A stretch of DNA of 61,174 nucleotides from Leishmania donovani (GCF_000227135.1 NC_018258.1:1107543-1168716); one strand, 5' to 3'; positions 32,783 to 44,598 are shown, numbered from the stretch's first letter. Numbers and translations are program-made. Notes: generated from the letters alone by a model not told the origin.

Positions 32783-33942
32783 GGCGGAAGGTGCGAGCAC
32801 GTGTGCGGGTGCAAAGCTGGAATGGGCTCGGGCCCACGCAACAGGTTGGAAGCCAAGGCCGTTCTTGCGTTACGTGAGCCGTCGTCGGCGGGAGAGTGAG
32901 CGATTGGAAAGGGGCAGTGTAGGTGGGGCGCAGAGAAGACAGAAACGAGTACACGGCACGCTTGCGGAAGGGGAAGGAAAGACGGCGCAGCGCCGACGCC
33001 ATTAGGCCCTTCCTCGCAGCTGTTGCAACCTAAGTTGGCACGCAGCCTGAAGAGTCGTGTTTCGCATTCCAGGCCATCCTTGCCAGCGGCTTCACTTGCT
33101 GCGCCGTAGTAAGCATGGCCCACGATCGTTTCGGCCGCCACCACTCCTCTCCTTGTGACGATCCTAATCACTTCCACGCATCCTGGCTCGTGTCTCTACC
33201 TCTCTCTCTCGTTACGGAGAAACGCACTATCGAGCATCAACATCCAATACAAGAAGCCTGCAGAGATCGCTGGAGAGAGAAGAGGTGTACACACGAAAAG
33301 CGCCCACGGAAAGGCCACCGAAGAAACAAAACGAAACAACATACACACACACACACTTACACACAAGGCACAGCTAGCCTGAAGACGCGATCGATGACGC
33401 CATCACCATATGAACGATAGAAATACAAGCGAAACAGGGCCTAGGACACAAGTTGGGGCAAGACACCGGTCCTTGAGTCCCCCCGTTCCGACAGGACACC
33501 CGGGGGCCGGTGAAGACATTACAGAGATGCTGTAGAAGTGTAACAAGAACGCCACCTGCACCCATGAAACCTCACCAGAATGATGTCTGCTGGTGAATGC
33601 GTGCGTATGCGTCTCCGTTCAGACTGCCCATTGAAACGAAAGCGTGCACACAGACCCACACGGCCCATGGCAACCCTAGGCTTTTCGGGAGGGGGGGTTA
33701 CGACGAAACCCATCAACAAAGTACGCCCCAGTTGTCTGAAAAGGTCGCGACGCATCCGCCCTTTCCACACACATACTTTCGCATCCACGGTGCCACCATG
33801 TTTGTGTTCATCACTTCCATCACCTCCGCGACTTCCCGGCTAGGTTTTTGAGGGAGCACATCCGGTCGCTATCCAGAAAGACACTTCCGCAGCAAGCCCA
33901 CACGGCGACGCCACCGAGAGAGATTCTTTCGTTCGACGCACC
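32783..33942. other. Intergenic spacer
   Basis: Upstream region of the exchange-factor gene. It contains a short CA run at about 33340-33365 and no supported gene. Confidence 0.5.
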
Positions 33943-34797
33943 GCACTGCACACCGAGCAGATCGACAGATATGCACGCATACACGCCATCACAGCGCCGA
34001 CGCCTCCGCTGCACCACGGCGGCATCTTGGCCCTCTAGGGCGAGACGGCTGCCGCCGAAGCGGGGACATGCGTCTCACGGTCTCTTCTTGTCCTTCCTCG
34101 CGCCTCCCTCGCACGCGTGCTGCGCCACCGGCACCAGACCGACCTGGGTGCACTGCGCGCCTGGACCCAACGCGGGCAGCGTCCAGGGCCCTGCTCAAGG
34201 GCGGAGGCACCGGCGTCCGCCGTGCGCGTAGTAGAGGGGTGGTGGTGGCCCAGGTGCATGCCGCACGGGCTCACGGAATCANNNNNNNNNNNNNNNNNNN
34301 NNNNNNNNNNNNNNNNNNNNNNNNNNNNNNNNNNNNNNNNNNNNNNNNNNNNNNNNNNNNNNNNNNNNNNNNNNNNNNNNNNNNNNNNNNNNNNNNNNNN
34401 NNNNNNNNNNNNNNNNNNNNNNNNNNNNNNNNNNNNNNNNNNNNNNNNNNNNNNNNNNNNNNNNNNNNNNNNNNNNNNNNNNNNNNNNNNNNNNNNNNNN
34501 NNNNNNNNNNNNNNNNNNNNNNNNNNNNNNNNNNNNNNNNNNNNNNNNNNNNNNNNNNNNNNNNNNNNNNNNNNNNNNNNNNNNNNNNNNNCGCCGTGCC
34601 GGCGGTGCTTGACAGCGCGTGCGCACAAAGAGCTCAGAGCCTGTCTTCCTGGGAGGGGGGCACAGGGGGCAGTCGTGGGCACCCGACGGGGAAAGCCGAT
34701 TCAGCGCGAGTGAGATGTGTGTAATCAGGTCACTGCGTGCAAGGCCATAGCGTGCAACGAGGGGCTCGTTGAGCGTTGAGCGATCCGCCAATCTCGC
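33943..34797 (+). repeat. R1 interspersed repeat, third copy
   Basis: The left part (33943-34281) matches 53885 onward and 30066 onward, starting at cactgcacaccgagca. A 310-N gap follows. The right part (34592-34797) matches window bases 124-329 and includes the roughly 150-base right extension absent from the copies at 31315 and 54697. Confidence 0.85.
34282..34591. other. Assembly gap (310 N)
   Basis: Run of N in the middle of an R1 copy, covering its central C/G tract. Confidence 0.99.
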
Positions 34798-35998
34798 TTA
34801 GCACACTGGATACAACGCGGCGTCGGAGGCGCTCGCAGGATGCGCAGACGGCAGTGATAGTGGAGAGGAGGCGCGGCAATGCTAGCGGTGCAGTGGAGAG
34901 AGCACCGCCTGCACTCCATCGTGTACTTGCCAGTCACCCGCTGTTGCAACAATCCCAAGTATGGGCCGGAGCCCGTGCAGAGGTGGGCAATCATGGCCTC
35001 CTCTGTCGTCTCGCAGTATCAGCAACATCGTTCTTCTGGTGTGGGACGGATGCCGCCATGGAACCATTGTCTCAGCATATCGCGCTGTGCAGCGCTGCTG
35101 CAGGGGATGCTGGCCCGGCGTCTGAGACCAGAGTGACCAGAGTCGTGATTTGCGCAGTTGGCGGTGGCGCCTCTGGCCATTGCCGATCTCAAAATTTTGA
35201 CCACTTCGCCCTTGTGGATAAAGTCATAATGACCGCACACACCCACACACACTGAAATGAGAGGCACACTCAACGGGCCGGTAGCGCTAGCACGCGTGCC
35301 CAGAGACGCCGGGAAATGCCATCTTCCACCGCTGCAGGCTCCGTTTTGAGCGCCAGCATGGCGGAAAACGAGTCCGCAGCAGCCGCACTTGCTTCTTTGT
35401 CTTGATCAATCGAGTTGCCCTCGCAGACAGTCCAGCTCCAGCTCCCCTGCTTCACGCTCAGCGCCGTAGGTGCACAAGCAAAGCCGCCACAGGCTCTTGC
35501 CGTTGCACCCAGGAGAATATGATTATTATTCAGCGTCTCGGTCGCCCCTGACTTGCTGTCTGTTGGTCCTGCACCGTCTGTCCACAGCGGGTACCAGAAC
35601 TCCACAAAGAATGGGAAGTCGCTGCGTGCATGCTGCTAGTTTTTCTTTTCGTCTCCCGCACCGTCCGCCCGCAGCCCAGCCGAAGTGGCTGAGCGGAAAA
35701 ACGTGGCGCCGTGTACGCGTCCTTCTACCACAGGGCACACATAGAGACACGTCACCGGCGTTCACGGATGAAGCCGTGAGCGGCAGTCGTCGCAGCCGGA
35801 GCGATACACACGTCAAGAGAAAAGGGAAGAGCGAATGGGCCCATTGGCCCGTCAGCGACCACGAGTCCGGCGGCTGCCCGCTGCGTGCGAGGCACTACAG
35901 ATCATCGCCAGCTCGGGTACGCATGCCGTGCTTGTCGATCATGCAGCGAGGCTGACGATAGTCCCCGCCCATGATAGCCTGAGTTTCGCTGATTCACA
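34798..35998. other. Intergenic spacer with one unexplained open frame
   Basis: 3' region of ARF1. A minus-strand frame at 35270-35605 (111 aa) has unusually balanced composition for a spacer (for example NNNHILLGATARACGGF) but no domain I recognise and no companion signals. I do not call it a gene. Confidence 0.45.
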
Positions 35999-36547
35999 TT
36001 ATTGCATGGTCGCAGAGATGTTGTTGGACAGCCAGTCGAGACCTTCGTAGAGGCCTTGCGCCGTCGTGGCGCAGCACCCCTGTATGTACCACCGGCGATT
36101 GCGGACGTTGTACAGGCCAAGCTTCTCCGTAATCTGCGTCGTTGTCAGCGCGTTCGGCAGATCTTGCTTGTTGGCGAACACGAGCAGCACTGCATTACGC
36201 AGCTCCTCCTCGGCCAAGATCTTGTCCAGCTCTTCCTTCGCCAGCATCATGCGCTCCGGATCGTTGCTGTCCACAACGAAGATGACGCCGTTGGAGCCCT
36301 GGTAGTAGTAATGCCAGAGCGAGCGCAGCTTCTGCTGACCGCCTACATCCCACATGGTGAACTTCAAGTTCTTATACTCAACCGTCTCAACGTTGAAGCC
36401 GATGGTCGGCGTCGTTGTCACAACCTCGCCCAACTTCAGCTTGTAGATGATGGTGGTCTTGCCGGCTGCGTCTAGACCGACCATGACAATCCGCACCTCC
36501 TTCTTGCCCATAAGGGAGCTGAAGGCGGAGGCCAGCCACTGTCCCAT
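35999..36547 (-). CDS. ARF1: ADP-ribosylation factor 1 (ARF1), small GTPase
   Basis: A 182-aa ARF-family GTPase that in its GTP form binds Golgi membranes and recruits coat proteins. All nucleotide motifs are present: GLDAAGKT (about 24-31), the switch I threonine in PTIGFNVETV, WDVGGQ (about 66-71), NKQD (about 126-129) and a CAT G5 motif near residue 159. The start at 36547 (MGQW) is chosen over the frame's first Met four codons earlier because it exposes Gly2 for N-myristoylation, followed by the amphipathic helix needed for membrane attachment. Length and sequence are typical for the family. Upstream, a T-rich tract on the transcript lies at about 36716-36745. Confidence 0.96.
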   Translation of the reverse strand: MGQWLASAFSSLMGKKEVRIVMVGLDAAGKTTIIYKLKLGEVVTTTPTIGFNVETVEYKNLKFTMWDVGGQQKLRSLWHYYYQGSNGVIFVVDSNDPERMMLAKEELDKILAEEELRNAVLLVFANKQDLPNALTTTQITEKLGLYNVRNRRWYIQGCCATTAQGLYEGLDWLSNNISATMQ

Positions 36548-36715
36548 GACGACTAACAAGATAGATGCAGAAAGCGTGAGTTTTTGCGGGTCACTGGAGG
36601 GGAAAGAGAGGATAGAGCAAGACAGCCTGGAGAGCGAGAGCAGCGAGACAATGACAAGTGCTGAAGGCGCGTGTGTACGTGCACGTGATGATTATGCATG
36701 TGTTGAAGACAGCAT

Positions 36716-36745
36716 AAAAGAACAAGAAAAAAAAAACAAGGTGGG
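36716..36745 (-). promoter_or_regulatory. T-rich polypyrimidine tract upstream of ARF1
   Basis: The transcript reads a run of T broken by C and G (plus strand aaagaacaagaaaaaaaaaa), about 170-200 nt before the ARF1 start. Several AGs follow, for example in TTCAG near 36663. It is the likely spliced-leader acceptor region. Confidence 0.5.
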
Positions 36746-38446
36746 AGGGTTCTCGAAAAGCGGAGGCGGAGAGAAGGGGATGGCGACTGGGTTACACGAG
36801 GAGACATGCACAGAAGAGCGCGGTCATGGAGCACGGTGCGTGCGCAGACCAGTTTCAGCCGACGCCGTTGCGTGGCGCACCGACGGACACACACTGCAGA
36901 CACCAAGAGCGGTGCATCATCCCCTCACAACACCTGGGCGCATTGATCGTTGTCGTGCTGGGAAGTGCTGTCCTTTGGTTGCACAGCAGTTTTCCACCCG
37001 CTTATGCATGCAAGCCGCTGGAGAAGGACACGCTCTGCCGCAGAGGTAAAAAGCGAGCGAGCAGCGAGCAGAGACACGGAGAGAAAGAGACCGGACTGAA
37101 GTGAAAGGCAGGCAGACAGCATGGCGAGATGAACGGCCGATTGGAAAGCGTGGGACAGAGACGGACACGCCCAGTGAACAGGAGCGAGAGAGCCCAAGAA
37201 AAAAACAAAAAAGTGCAAGAAAGAGACACTCACGCACGTTAGCCCTGCACGCATGCAGGTTGGCGTGTATGTGACTGTGCCACCCCTCCCCCGAAAGCGT
37301 GTACATATTTCTTGCCCTCCCGAGCACGACATCAAATAGATAGGGGTAGAGAATTGTGTGGGGAGGCGGGAGGTAAGAGGGAGAGGAAGGTCATTCGAGT
37401 TGAGGGGTTACATTCCCCGTTTCTGGACGTTTATAGGCGATGCCACCGAACGCGTTCGACGTGGCAAGGTAAAAGCTGGATTCTGTGCTCTGTCCTTGCC
37501 GAGCCGCTGTTTATCATTTCGATGACTTCGAGGAAGGTGCAGGGCGCACCAGTCCCTCATCTATCATGTCTTACTCGGCGGCCAGCGTGATTGGTGCTGA
37601 TCGATGCGGGTGCGACCCGATCTCACGGACACGATAGCAAAACCAATTCACATCGTCCCCTCGCACAAGGAAAATGAAAGGGATCTACCACGCCCCACAT
37701 GCACATATGCACCCGTACGCCGCGGCAGGAGGCCGCCGAAAGTAAATAGGATGAGAGTCCTGCAAGAGGGCAAACTAATATACAAACATGTCTGCAACGA
37801 GTAGAAGAGAGGCAACAGAGGAGAGAGCCAACCGCACAAAATCGACAGTCGTGAGTGAGCTGTGCACCACAGACACACACACACACAGGGAAAGAAGAGA
37901 AGACCTGAAAAAAAAAAGGGGCGCTTATACGTATATACATATATATTTATGTGTGTGTGCGCGAGCATGGACCCACCCTCACGAGGTGAAACATAGCCGG
38001 CCCACTCTCTGGTGACCACCCCGACGAAACCAACAATGTCTTCGTCTTGTCTCTCCTTCCCCTTCCCCCGTCCGACGCGGAGGTGAAGTTCGTCTCACCT
38101 GCCAGCTGTCGAAGAGACGGAGGCGAGAGTTGACAGCCGCTACCCTTCACTGCTCGCAGGCACGCCTTTTTGCGGTGGTGTGCCGGTGCACGTGTGCGCA
38201 TATTCGTTATCCCACCGCCCACACCTGAAATGGTGGTGGTGGTGGGGTCCAGGAATGCATCCCTGACGCCTGGCACAAGAGCCGAAAACGCCAGGAGAGG
38301 CAGACATATGCATACGCTTACTTGCGGCAATGGGCTGAAGAGGTGGAAGCGGGTCGTGACAGAGCGGCGACGCAACAGCCACGCGCCTTCGGCGAGACCG
38401 GAGGTGCGCAGAGGAGGGTGTCTCACGCTGAATTGTAGAACTGGTG

Positions 38447-38518
38447 CTGGTCGTAGTGTAATGGATAAGACATGGCTGGTGCTCGGCGGATTCGGTGGAT
38501 CGGGTCCCCTGTACCGGG
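38447..38518 (+). pseudogene. tRNA-Arg-like sequence, probably a degenerate tRNA gene
   Basis: Starting at 38454, tagtgtaatgg fits the A-box consensus TRGYNNARNNG fully, and the following atggataaga resembles tRNA-Arg D-arms. A tRNA-length layout can be drawn. The acceptor ctggtcg against gtaccgg pairs 5 of 7, the D-stem 3 of 4 and the T-stem 4 of 5. The anticodon stem is poor, U33 is absent, and the B box reads atcgggtcc, with G where A58 should be. These defects argue against a working tRNA. It could also be coincidence. Confidence 0.3.
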
Positions 38519-39031
38519 TGCCTCCGTGGAGGACGCCTCTCAGGAGAGACTTGGCAGCCACACGGTAGGCGAGATGGATGGCAAGAAATACGACAGGAGG
38601 TACCAAGCTAAGCGATGGAGAGGAACTGCAGGGTGTGGTTTCCACATCAAGCACATTGTCTGCGGAGGAAGAGGTAGCTGTCGGTTCGACTAGCGTACAG
38701 GATCGGGGCGGACATCACGCAGCGTTGCGCCGTTCACGCTTCGCCTCCTCGCCGCGAGGGAGAGGAGGAGGGGGGGGCGCAAAAAACGGAAAGCGCTCCG
38801 AGAATGACACGCGACCCACAAACCGAAAACGGCGCTAACGATGAAGGAGATAGAACAGAGAAGGGAGGGGGGGACGGAAAGGGCGAGGAGCACAGGAGAG
38901 ATGGAGACGGCCCGTGAGTGGAAACGCTTGGCGAGGGCTGGCGTTTCAAGGGCGCCTGTGCACTCAGACGTCTCCGGCACCGCTTGCTCACACCAACGCC
39001 TTCTCTTCTTTGCAGATCTCTTTCTTATGAT

Positions 39032-39056
39032 TTGTGTGTGTGTGTGTGTGTGTGTG
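39032..39056. repeat. (TG)n dinucleotide repeat
   Basis: About twelve uninterrupted TG units in the spacer downstream of the PEMT-type gene. Confidence 0.95.
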
Positions 39057-39490
39057 CTGGTTTCCAGTGAGTTGCTATAATGTGGTACGTTGAACGCCAA
39101 GACGGGAGGCAAAGAAGAGAGACCTGGTGAAGAGCGAGCGCGTGCGTGTCCAAAAGCAGAGAGACTGATGAGTAAACTAACCACGCTGGTCGAGCACATG
39201 AGCATCTGCGCGCTCAAAAACCCGATCGGCGGCGCAGAAATGCGCTCTCACGCGCTTAAGGATGTTTTCAACCCCTTTCCCGCAAAGGCCGCGCCTGGCA
39301 CAAGAGAAGGCCCAGCTTCCGTAGGCCTGAAAGCAACTGTGCGGCCTTAGAATGCATCCGTGGGGCATCGTGCACTTTCACTGGGTCGACATGTGATACG
39401 GATGACAGACGGTACACGCACGGCGCTCGGCGCACTCGAGCAACCAAAAAAAAAAGGTAATTCCAGGAGTCCACGATAAACCGTGTTTGC

Positions 39491-40150
39491 TTACTGCTTC
39501 CTCACCGAGGCAGATACGCCAGCGGCTGCCCGGTCCTCCGCGCGCTTTCGGTAGATCATTTCAGTGAAGGGGTTCTCAAAGTATTTGGCCGATACATGAT
39601 ACACCAGCCCCACCAAGCCTGTCAGCAGTGTCCCGACGGCGTTGTTTTGGGCAATGGAGGCGGCCAGGAAGTTTAGCGTGGCGCCGAGGTACATGGGGTT
39701 GTCGAAGTGGCTAAAGGGAAAGGCCGTTACGCGCTCGTCCATCAAGATGCCAAAGTAGTCGCCGAGATACGTACCCGTGATGCCGAGTCGGAGGAACGAC
39801 GATACGACAAGCGTCGTGCCTGTCGCCATCAGTGCAGCGCCGACGCCCCTCATGACGCCGCGCACGACACCTGCGTTTTCAGGACCAAGGGCTTGCGTGC
39901 AGAGGATAGGGAGGAGCGGGCACGGGTTCTGCGCCATAGCGTTGCGAAACGCGTAGTCGCGCGCACCGCTGGCGACAACGATGGCGGCCGCCAAGGCGTA
40001 GGCGCCCAACCTCTTGCCACCCACCGCCTTCTCGATCGTGTGACGGCGGTACTCATTACGGGCAACCATGTTCCACACTGTCGGCAACCCCGCAATCGCA
40101 ACAGCCGCTGTGCCGATGGAGCGGTAGTGGATGCGACTCGCTGCCGGCAT
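39491..40150 (-). CDS. Phosphatidylethanolamine N-methyltransferase-like protein
   Basis: A 219-aa integral membrane protein of the PEMT/phospholipid methyltransferase family, which methylates phosphatidylethanolamine or its mono- and dimethyl forms with S-adenosylmethionine, usually in the ER. Hydrophobic helices lie around residues 8-25, 45-62, 88-118 and 150-180. Family motifs include the FDNPMYLGATLNFL segment (AdoMet-binding region) and the C-terminal ENPFTEMIYRKR, which resembles the EPFTAEIYRQ end of animal PEMT. The Met at 40150 (MPAASRIHYRS) is preferred to the upstream one at 40225 because family members have short N-termini. A polypyrimidine tract sits 160-195 nt upstream. Confidence 0.85.
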   Translation of the reverse strand: MPAASRIHYRSIGTAAVAIAGLPTVWNMVARNEYRRHTIEKAVGGKRLGAYALAAAIVVASGARDYAFRNAMAQNPCPLLPILCTQALGPENAGVVRGVMRGVGAALMATGTTLVVSSFLRLGITGTYLGDYFGILMDERVTAFPFSHFDNPMYLGATLNFLAASIAQNNAVGTLLTGLVGLVYHVSAKYFENPFTEMIYRKRAEDRAAAGVSASVRKQ

Positions 40151-40311
40151 CGTGGGCAGCTGCGTAATTCTTTGATTGAGGAGCGCGTTAAAAAGGGGAT
40201 GGGGGGGGCGGAAGGCAAAGGCCAAAGACGATGGCTTCTCGTCGATGCGCGTTTTGAGAAGCGGTCACGCGGCTGGTAATGGAGGTGTCGATGAGCTGAC
40301 AAGGAACGGTG

Positions 40312-40345
40312 TGGAAAGAAAGGAAAAAGGAAGGGCGAAAATGCT
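40312..40345 (-). promoter_or_regulatory. Polypyrimidine tract, candidate trans-splicing signal
   Basis: The plus strand is almost entirely A and G, giving a CT-rich transcript tract 160-195 nt upstream of the methyltransferase start at 40150. Confidence 0.45.
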
Positions 40346-41859
40346 GGAGATGACGGTAAGGGAGAGGGGGCGTAACGATGGCAATCCGCAAGGGGAGGAG
40401 AACAAACGTCCACCAAGCGGGGCACCTTTCCTCATGAATAGAGAACGACTGCTTTTCCAGGAGGGCGACCCCCCACGAGACGTGCACTGAAAGCGCGACT
40501 TACAGATCGCGATCGAGCTCTGTTTCCATCCCTCTTGCTTGCCGGCAAGAAGTGCGCCATCTGTCTTGCAGTATGTCGATGGGAGATGCTCCCGCGCACA
40601 CACACAAAGACACACGCAAACAATCCGCAGCACGATACCCCTAATAAGGCACACAAGCAGAGATGCAACTCAGCGTGGATGATCATGAACAACGCCAAGC
40701 TACGATAGAGGGACATGGCGAAGAGGAGAAGGGACAGAAAAGCGGAGGGATGGGGCGGAGGATGGTAGCACTCCTTTATTACGTCGAGCTTGTCTGCTTG
40801 CTGTCAGACTTCTGCTCTCAAACTGTCACACAGCGAGAGGTCGAGGCGAATCAGCTCACGCCACAGTTCGCATACAGTGAACACAAAACAACAGCACCGG
40901 GCAAAGCAAGGAAAATGAATCGGTGGATATCCATGCAGCTGTAAGAAAGAAGTATGCCTGTGCGCTATGATGCTGTCGAGGTGGCAGCATACAGCGCAAC
41001 CATGCGCGAAGAGCATCAGGCTGACGGTGGCATCGACTTGGCCTGCAGGGCAGAGCCCGCCTTCTCGCCCCCGGTAAAATGAAGTAAGACAGGCAGGGAT
41101 ACAGATGGGGGCTGCCACGGCCCCTCATTATGTCGAGCACAAAAAAAAAACAGAAAGGAACATCAGCCGTCACAGCCGACGTGAACACGATGCGATGCGA
41201 AACCCAGTGCATGCGTTCCCTGCTCTCATGCTGCGATCCTTCACCAGCCCCTCATGGCGGGGGTGGGTAGAAGTTTGAGGCAGGGGCCGTGCTCCGATGA
41301 CCGGGGTCGGCGCGTGGCTGTAGTCCGTGTGCACGGCTGCCATCGCACCAGGCGATGGAGTGAGGGAGTGACGTGTGGCAGAGCCGGTGGATAGCGTTGA
41401 GGTTAGCTCATGCTCCACAGCAGCAGAGTGGGCACGCTGACGAAAAAGAAAAACGCTCGTCACAAGCTTCAGCTGGTGCGCTGTGAGCCGAGCACAAGGA
41501 AGACTGCGCAACGATAGAAGGAGAACGAAGCGCCAAACAATGAGGACGAGCAGAGGAGGCGCGCGTAGTGTTTCCGTCACGGTCTCTGCACAGCGCTCGT
41601 CTACTCGCACGACGTCAGGCCGAAGGAAAGAATGATTTGCCCGGAAGGGCCACGCCGACAATGGCAAGGGGGATGGGGTGGATGGGAGATACAGGTGCTT
41701 CCGAACAACACCGGCCGAGAAAGGTCTCGCGGCGGGCCTGTTACGGAAGCTCTAAAGTGAGCAGAGCCGGAAAGGCCGTCCCCACAATGGAAAGCAGAGC
41801 AGAGCTACGCATCCGGCGCTGTCGGAACGCACTACTCGTAGCAGGTGGCGCTGCTTCGC
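40346..41859. other. Intergenic spacer
   Basis: No supported gene. The minus-strand frame 41170-41667 (165 aa) contains one hydrophobic stretch (PPLLVLIVWRFVLLLSL) but shows no homology I can name. Confidence 0.45.
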
Positions 41860-42957
41860 GCTGACAGCGCACAGAAGCAAAAACGATGTCAGTGACAGTG
41901 ATCATGCCGACGTCGAAGAACGCGATGGCGATGCCAACCCTGGAGACCCTTCTGCTGCGTCTGTTCTGCTGAAAGTGAGTCCCACCAGTCGTGCCTTCCT
42001 CCGCCAGCATCTTTGCCGGGACGTTCTTCATGCAGTGAATAAGGGTGGCTGCGCTGATGGCCATGAGCGCCGTATTCAGCACCTTCGCCGGGCGGAATCA
42101 CACAAGTAACAGCTGCCGCTTCGAGACGGCTTTGGCGCGGCGCTTACACGCCTCCGAAAGGGCTCTGCCGCCCGTCGCACTCGGACACCCGCACTTCGCG
42201 GCAAGGGCGCACGCGTCCCTTGCAATGTCTCTGAAGCTAACACCGTTCTCCTCTGCCTCTGTCAGGGTCCTCCGTGTAGGTCGCCTGGAGATACGCAGCC
42301 TAGTCTTTAATGCCGTTGTCGCTCTCTGAACTCAGCAGACGTGCCACGTTGAAGCCTGCTTGGTCTTGTGCCGTTCCGTTTCAGTAGGAGCGCAGCACGA
42401 GAGACGTCCTGCTCATGACGATGAAGACCACCCGATTGTTGGCGCCGTCGCCGCCGTCGGGGTACTCATTCGAATACAGGCCCACGCTGTGCACTGGGTC
42501 GTGAACGTCACCAACCAGGTGAATACGTCATGAAAGCAGCTACGCGGTGATCTGAGCGGTGGTTGAAGGGTTCGCCACAGAAGGGGAGGGGGCGGAGAGT
42601 TTCTGAATCAGCGATGCAACGTTCACCATCGGCACCGGGCTGAACTCGAGGGCGAAGCTTGAGCCGGGGATGTCGATGGGCTCCGATGTAGTGCCACGGT
42701 GCTGGCGCGCTGATGCCGGCCGCTTGAATGCTGTCGGGCCACGGACCAAGGTGCATCCGTGTGGGATTCCTCGGGTAGGGCCCGGAAAAGGAGAGCACCA
42801 GGGCAATTGCGCTGCACATCTACACATGATCGGAGATCATGCGGCTCTTGACCGACGACTCTGGCACAAGGACGGTAGTGGCAGCGACGGTAGACAGCGT
42901 CATCAACATGCGAAAGGGAAAGGGCATGCTAGCACGCTCAGAGATGACTCTTTCCAT
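41860..42957 (-). pseudogene. 3'-nucleotidase/nuclease pseudogene (third tandem copy)
   Basis: Fragments in all three minus-strand frames follow the order of the intact gene at 47524-48660. They include a hydrophobic leader remnant near 42860-42957, FSGPYPRNP (about 42770), PWHYIG (about 42690), HLVGDVHDPVHSVGLYSNEY near 42465-42520, LNTALMAISAATLI near 42040-42080, and VGIAIAFFDVG at the position of the C-terminal membrane helix. Stops and frameshifts separate these. The region matching the late zinc ligands (HAYWD in the intact copy) reads RSY, stop, N. The gene is clearly dead and older than the neighbouring TGA copy. Confidence 0.85.
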
Positions 42958-43504
42958 GACTGCGCACGTGAGAGAGAATCTGTAGTGGGGGCTGTTGAGA
43001 GGCTGCGCGTCTAGTTTATCTAAAAGAGAGTTGAGTCTGCTCCGGTGAGTGTATCTGTAAGCAGAAGCCCAGGAGTGTATGGGCGGAGAAGAACCTTGAG
43101 GACGATGACATCCTTGAAAGTGGAAACATGCCCTGCAAGTAGCTCGCTACATAGGAAGCCTTTGATCTCTCAGTCTCCTCCTCCGACGAAAACACTCAAG
43201 GGTCAGGTGATGTCGTGACAGAGCTGCGCATTCCAGTATCCGTTTTTCTCACCCTCTACTGTAGCACCCGTTTCATCAGCAAGGACGATGCAGGTCTAGG
43301 GCAGTGGATTCACCACTCCCGTCTGCTCGTCGGTTCTCCGCCAGACCTGCAGCAGGATTAGGAGAAAAAATAAAGCGTTTACGACACGGTCAACGAGAAA
43401 GAAGAAAACCTAAAGCGGCTCATGGGTAGGGGCCACAGAAGCAGTTCATTGCCCAGCGTGTCCACTACGCCACAGAGCATGATGTGAACGCCACTATACC
43501 CATC
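42958..43504. other. Intergenic spacer
   Basis: Region between the nuclease pseudogene and an R2 repeat. No coding signal seen. Confidence 0.5.
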
Positions 43505-44040
43505 TGACCTGTCACCAAGCCCCACAGCCCCCCATCTGCGTGGTGCGATGGCAGTGGTAGACGCGCGCTACAGCAGATGCGCCGGCTCCGTTATCTCAGC
43601 GAACGGTCCCTGCCGCATACTCTACCTCTCCGTGCGCCTCAGAGCCGCTCCCACTGTGCCGGCCGCCACCCCCTGGTGCATCCCCCTCCTCGGGGTGACA
43701 CGCCGGCTCCGCGCACCAGCACGCAGCGCGAGGGCGGGGCGTGGGGTACAGTCGAGTTCCCCTGACACTTCGCGCATCATATAAGTGAGAGAAACGCGTG
43801 CACGGTCGCCGGCCCCGCCGACGCCACGTCAGCCAGGACCTGAACGCCAACATCAGCAGCGATACATCGCCCTGGCCGCCCCAGCCCGTTGGTGCTTGAC
43901 CTTGTCACCACCAGAGGTGGTTCAGCATTGGCAGGGTTAAGGGGTGGGGTGAGGGGCTGATTGACTGCCTGGCACAGAGTTTGGGAGGGGCACTGGACCC
44001 TGCGATACCACGCACCGAGGCCTGACCTTCTGCCATGATG
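43505..44040 (+). repeat. R2 repeat, SIDER-like, diverged copy c
   Basis: Shares the order of blocks with the R2 copies at 7241 and 22559: a gcgtggtgcga start, gtgccggccgccacccc, ccagaggtggttcag and ggcactg-accctgcgataccacg. It is clearly diverged from them but very similar to the copy at 56478-56825. It lies in the 3' region of the nuclease gene ending at 44599. Confidence 0.75.
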
Positions 44041-44598
44041 ATAAGACGACAAATATCAGTGAGCAGTGGTGGTTCGAAGGCGTTGCGGATGCACTCCACG
44101 AAGGGCCACTCGCCAAGGCTGCGCGTCTGTTTTCGAGTCTGCCACGCGGGGCGCAACAGGAGATGGCTTCGAAATCACTGGCTGACGTAGAGAATGTAGA
44201 GCTGAAGACGTGCGACGGATGGCGGCGAAACAGGACGTACACCGCAGCGAGTCTCATGCGTAAAGTGGCGGAGAGCGTCGACCTGGAAGAAAAGCGGAAG
44301 AGCCTCTACAAGAGACAGCTTCGATCAGTGGCTCTGCCTCAAGTGCTTCGATGAGCCGCAACGAAGAAAAAAATAACAGCAGATGAAAAAAATATAAGTA
44401 AGGGTGTCGCCCTTGCATCGGATGAGCGCGGCGTCGTTTACGCTTGCGTCACATTCAGCCGGGGCACACCGCCTCCAAACAAACAAAAGAAAAGTGGCTG
44501 CGTGGTTGCTTTCAAGGACGCGGAACTCCTCTTTGCAGACATGCCACTGCCGGAAATTGCAAGCCTTCCAAACACGGCGGTCACTGCGGCAGACTGGC
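44041..44598. other. Intergenic spacer, 3' region of the second nuclease copy
   Basis: No gene seen. Short A-rich runs occur at 44365-44395. Confidence 0.5.

Larger units (their letters stand above)
36746..39490. other. Long intergenic spacer with tRNA-like relic and TG repeat
   Basis: About 2.7 kb with no supported protein gene. It holds purine-rich tracts (37050-37220), an AT-rich patch at 37925-37955, a tRNA-Arg-like sequence at 38447-38518 and a (TG)n run at 39032-39056. The 235-aa minus-strand frame 37947-38654 has no domain and overlaps the tRNA-like sequence. Confidence 0.5.

Noticed and set aside
35686..35720. A-box-like gtggctgagcgg suggesting a tRNA gene
   Set aside because: No B-box or pairing acceptor and T arms follow at tRNA spacing.
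37947..38654. 235-aa minus-strand open frame
   Set aside because: No recognisable domain, biased composition, overlaps the tRNA-like sequence, no clear upstream splice signal.
41170..41667. 165-aa minus-strand frame with one hydrophobic stretch
   Set aside because: One hydrophobic segment is not enough; the rest is low-complexity and no family is recognised. Could be reconsidered with expression data.
42670..43014. 114-aa plus-strand open frame
   Set aside because: Antisense to the nuclease pseudogene; its minus strand explains the sequence better.
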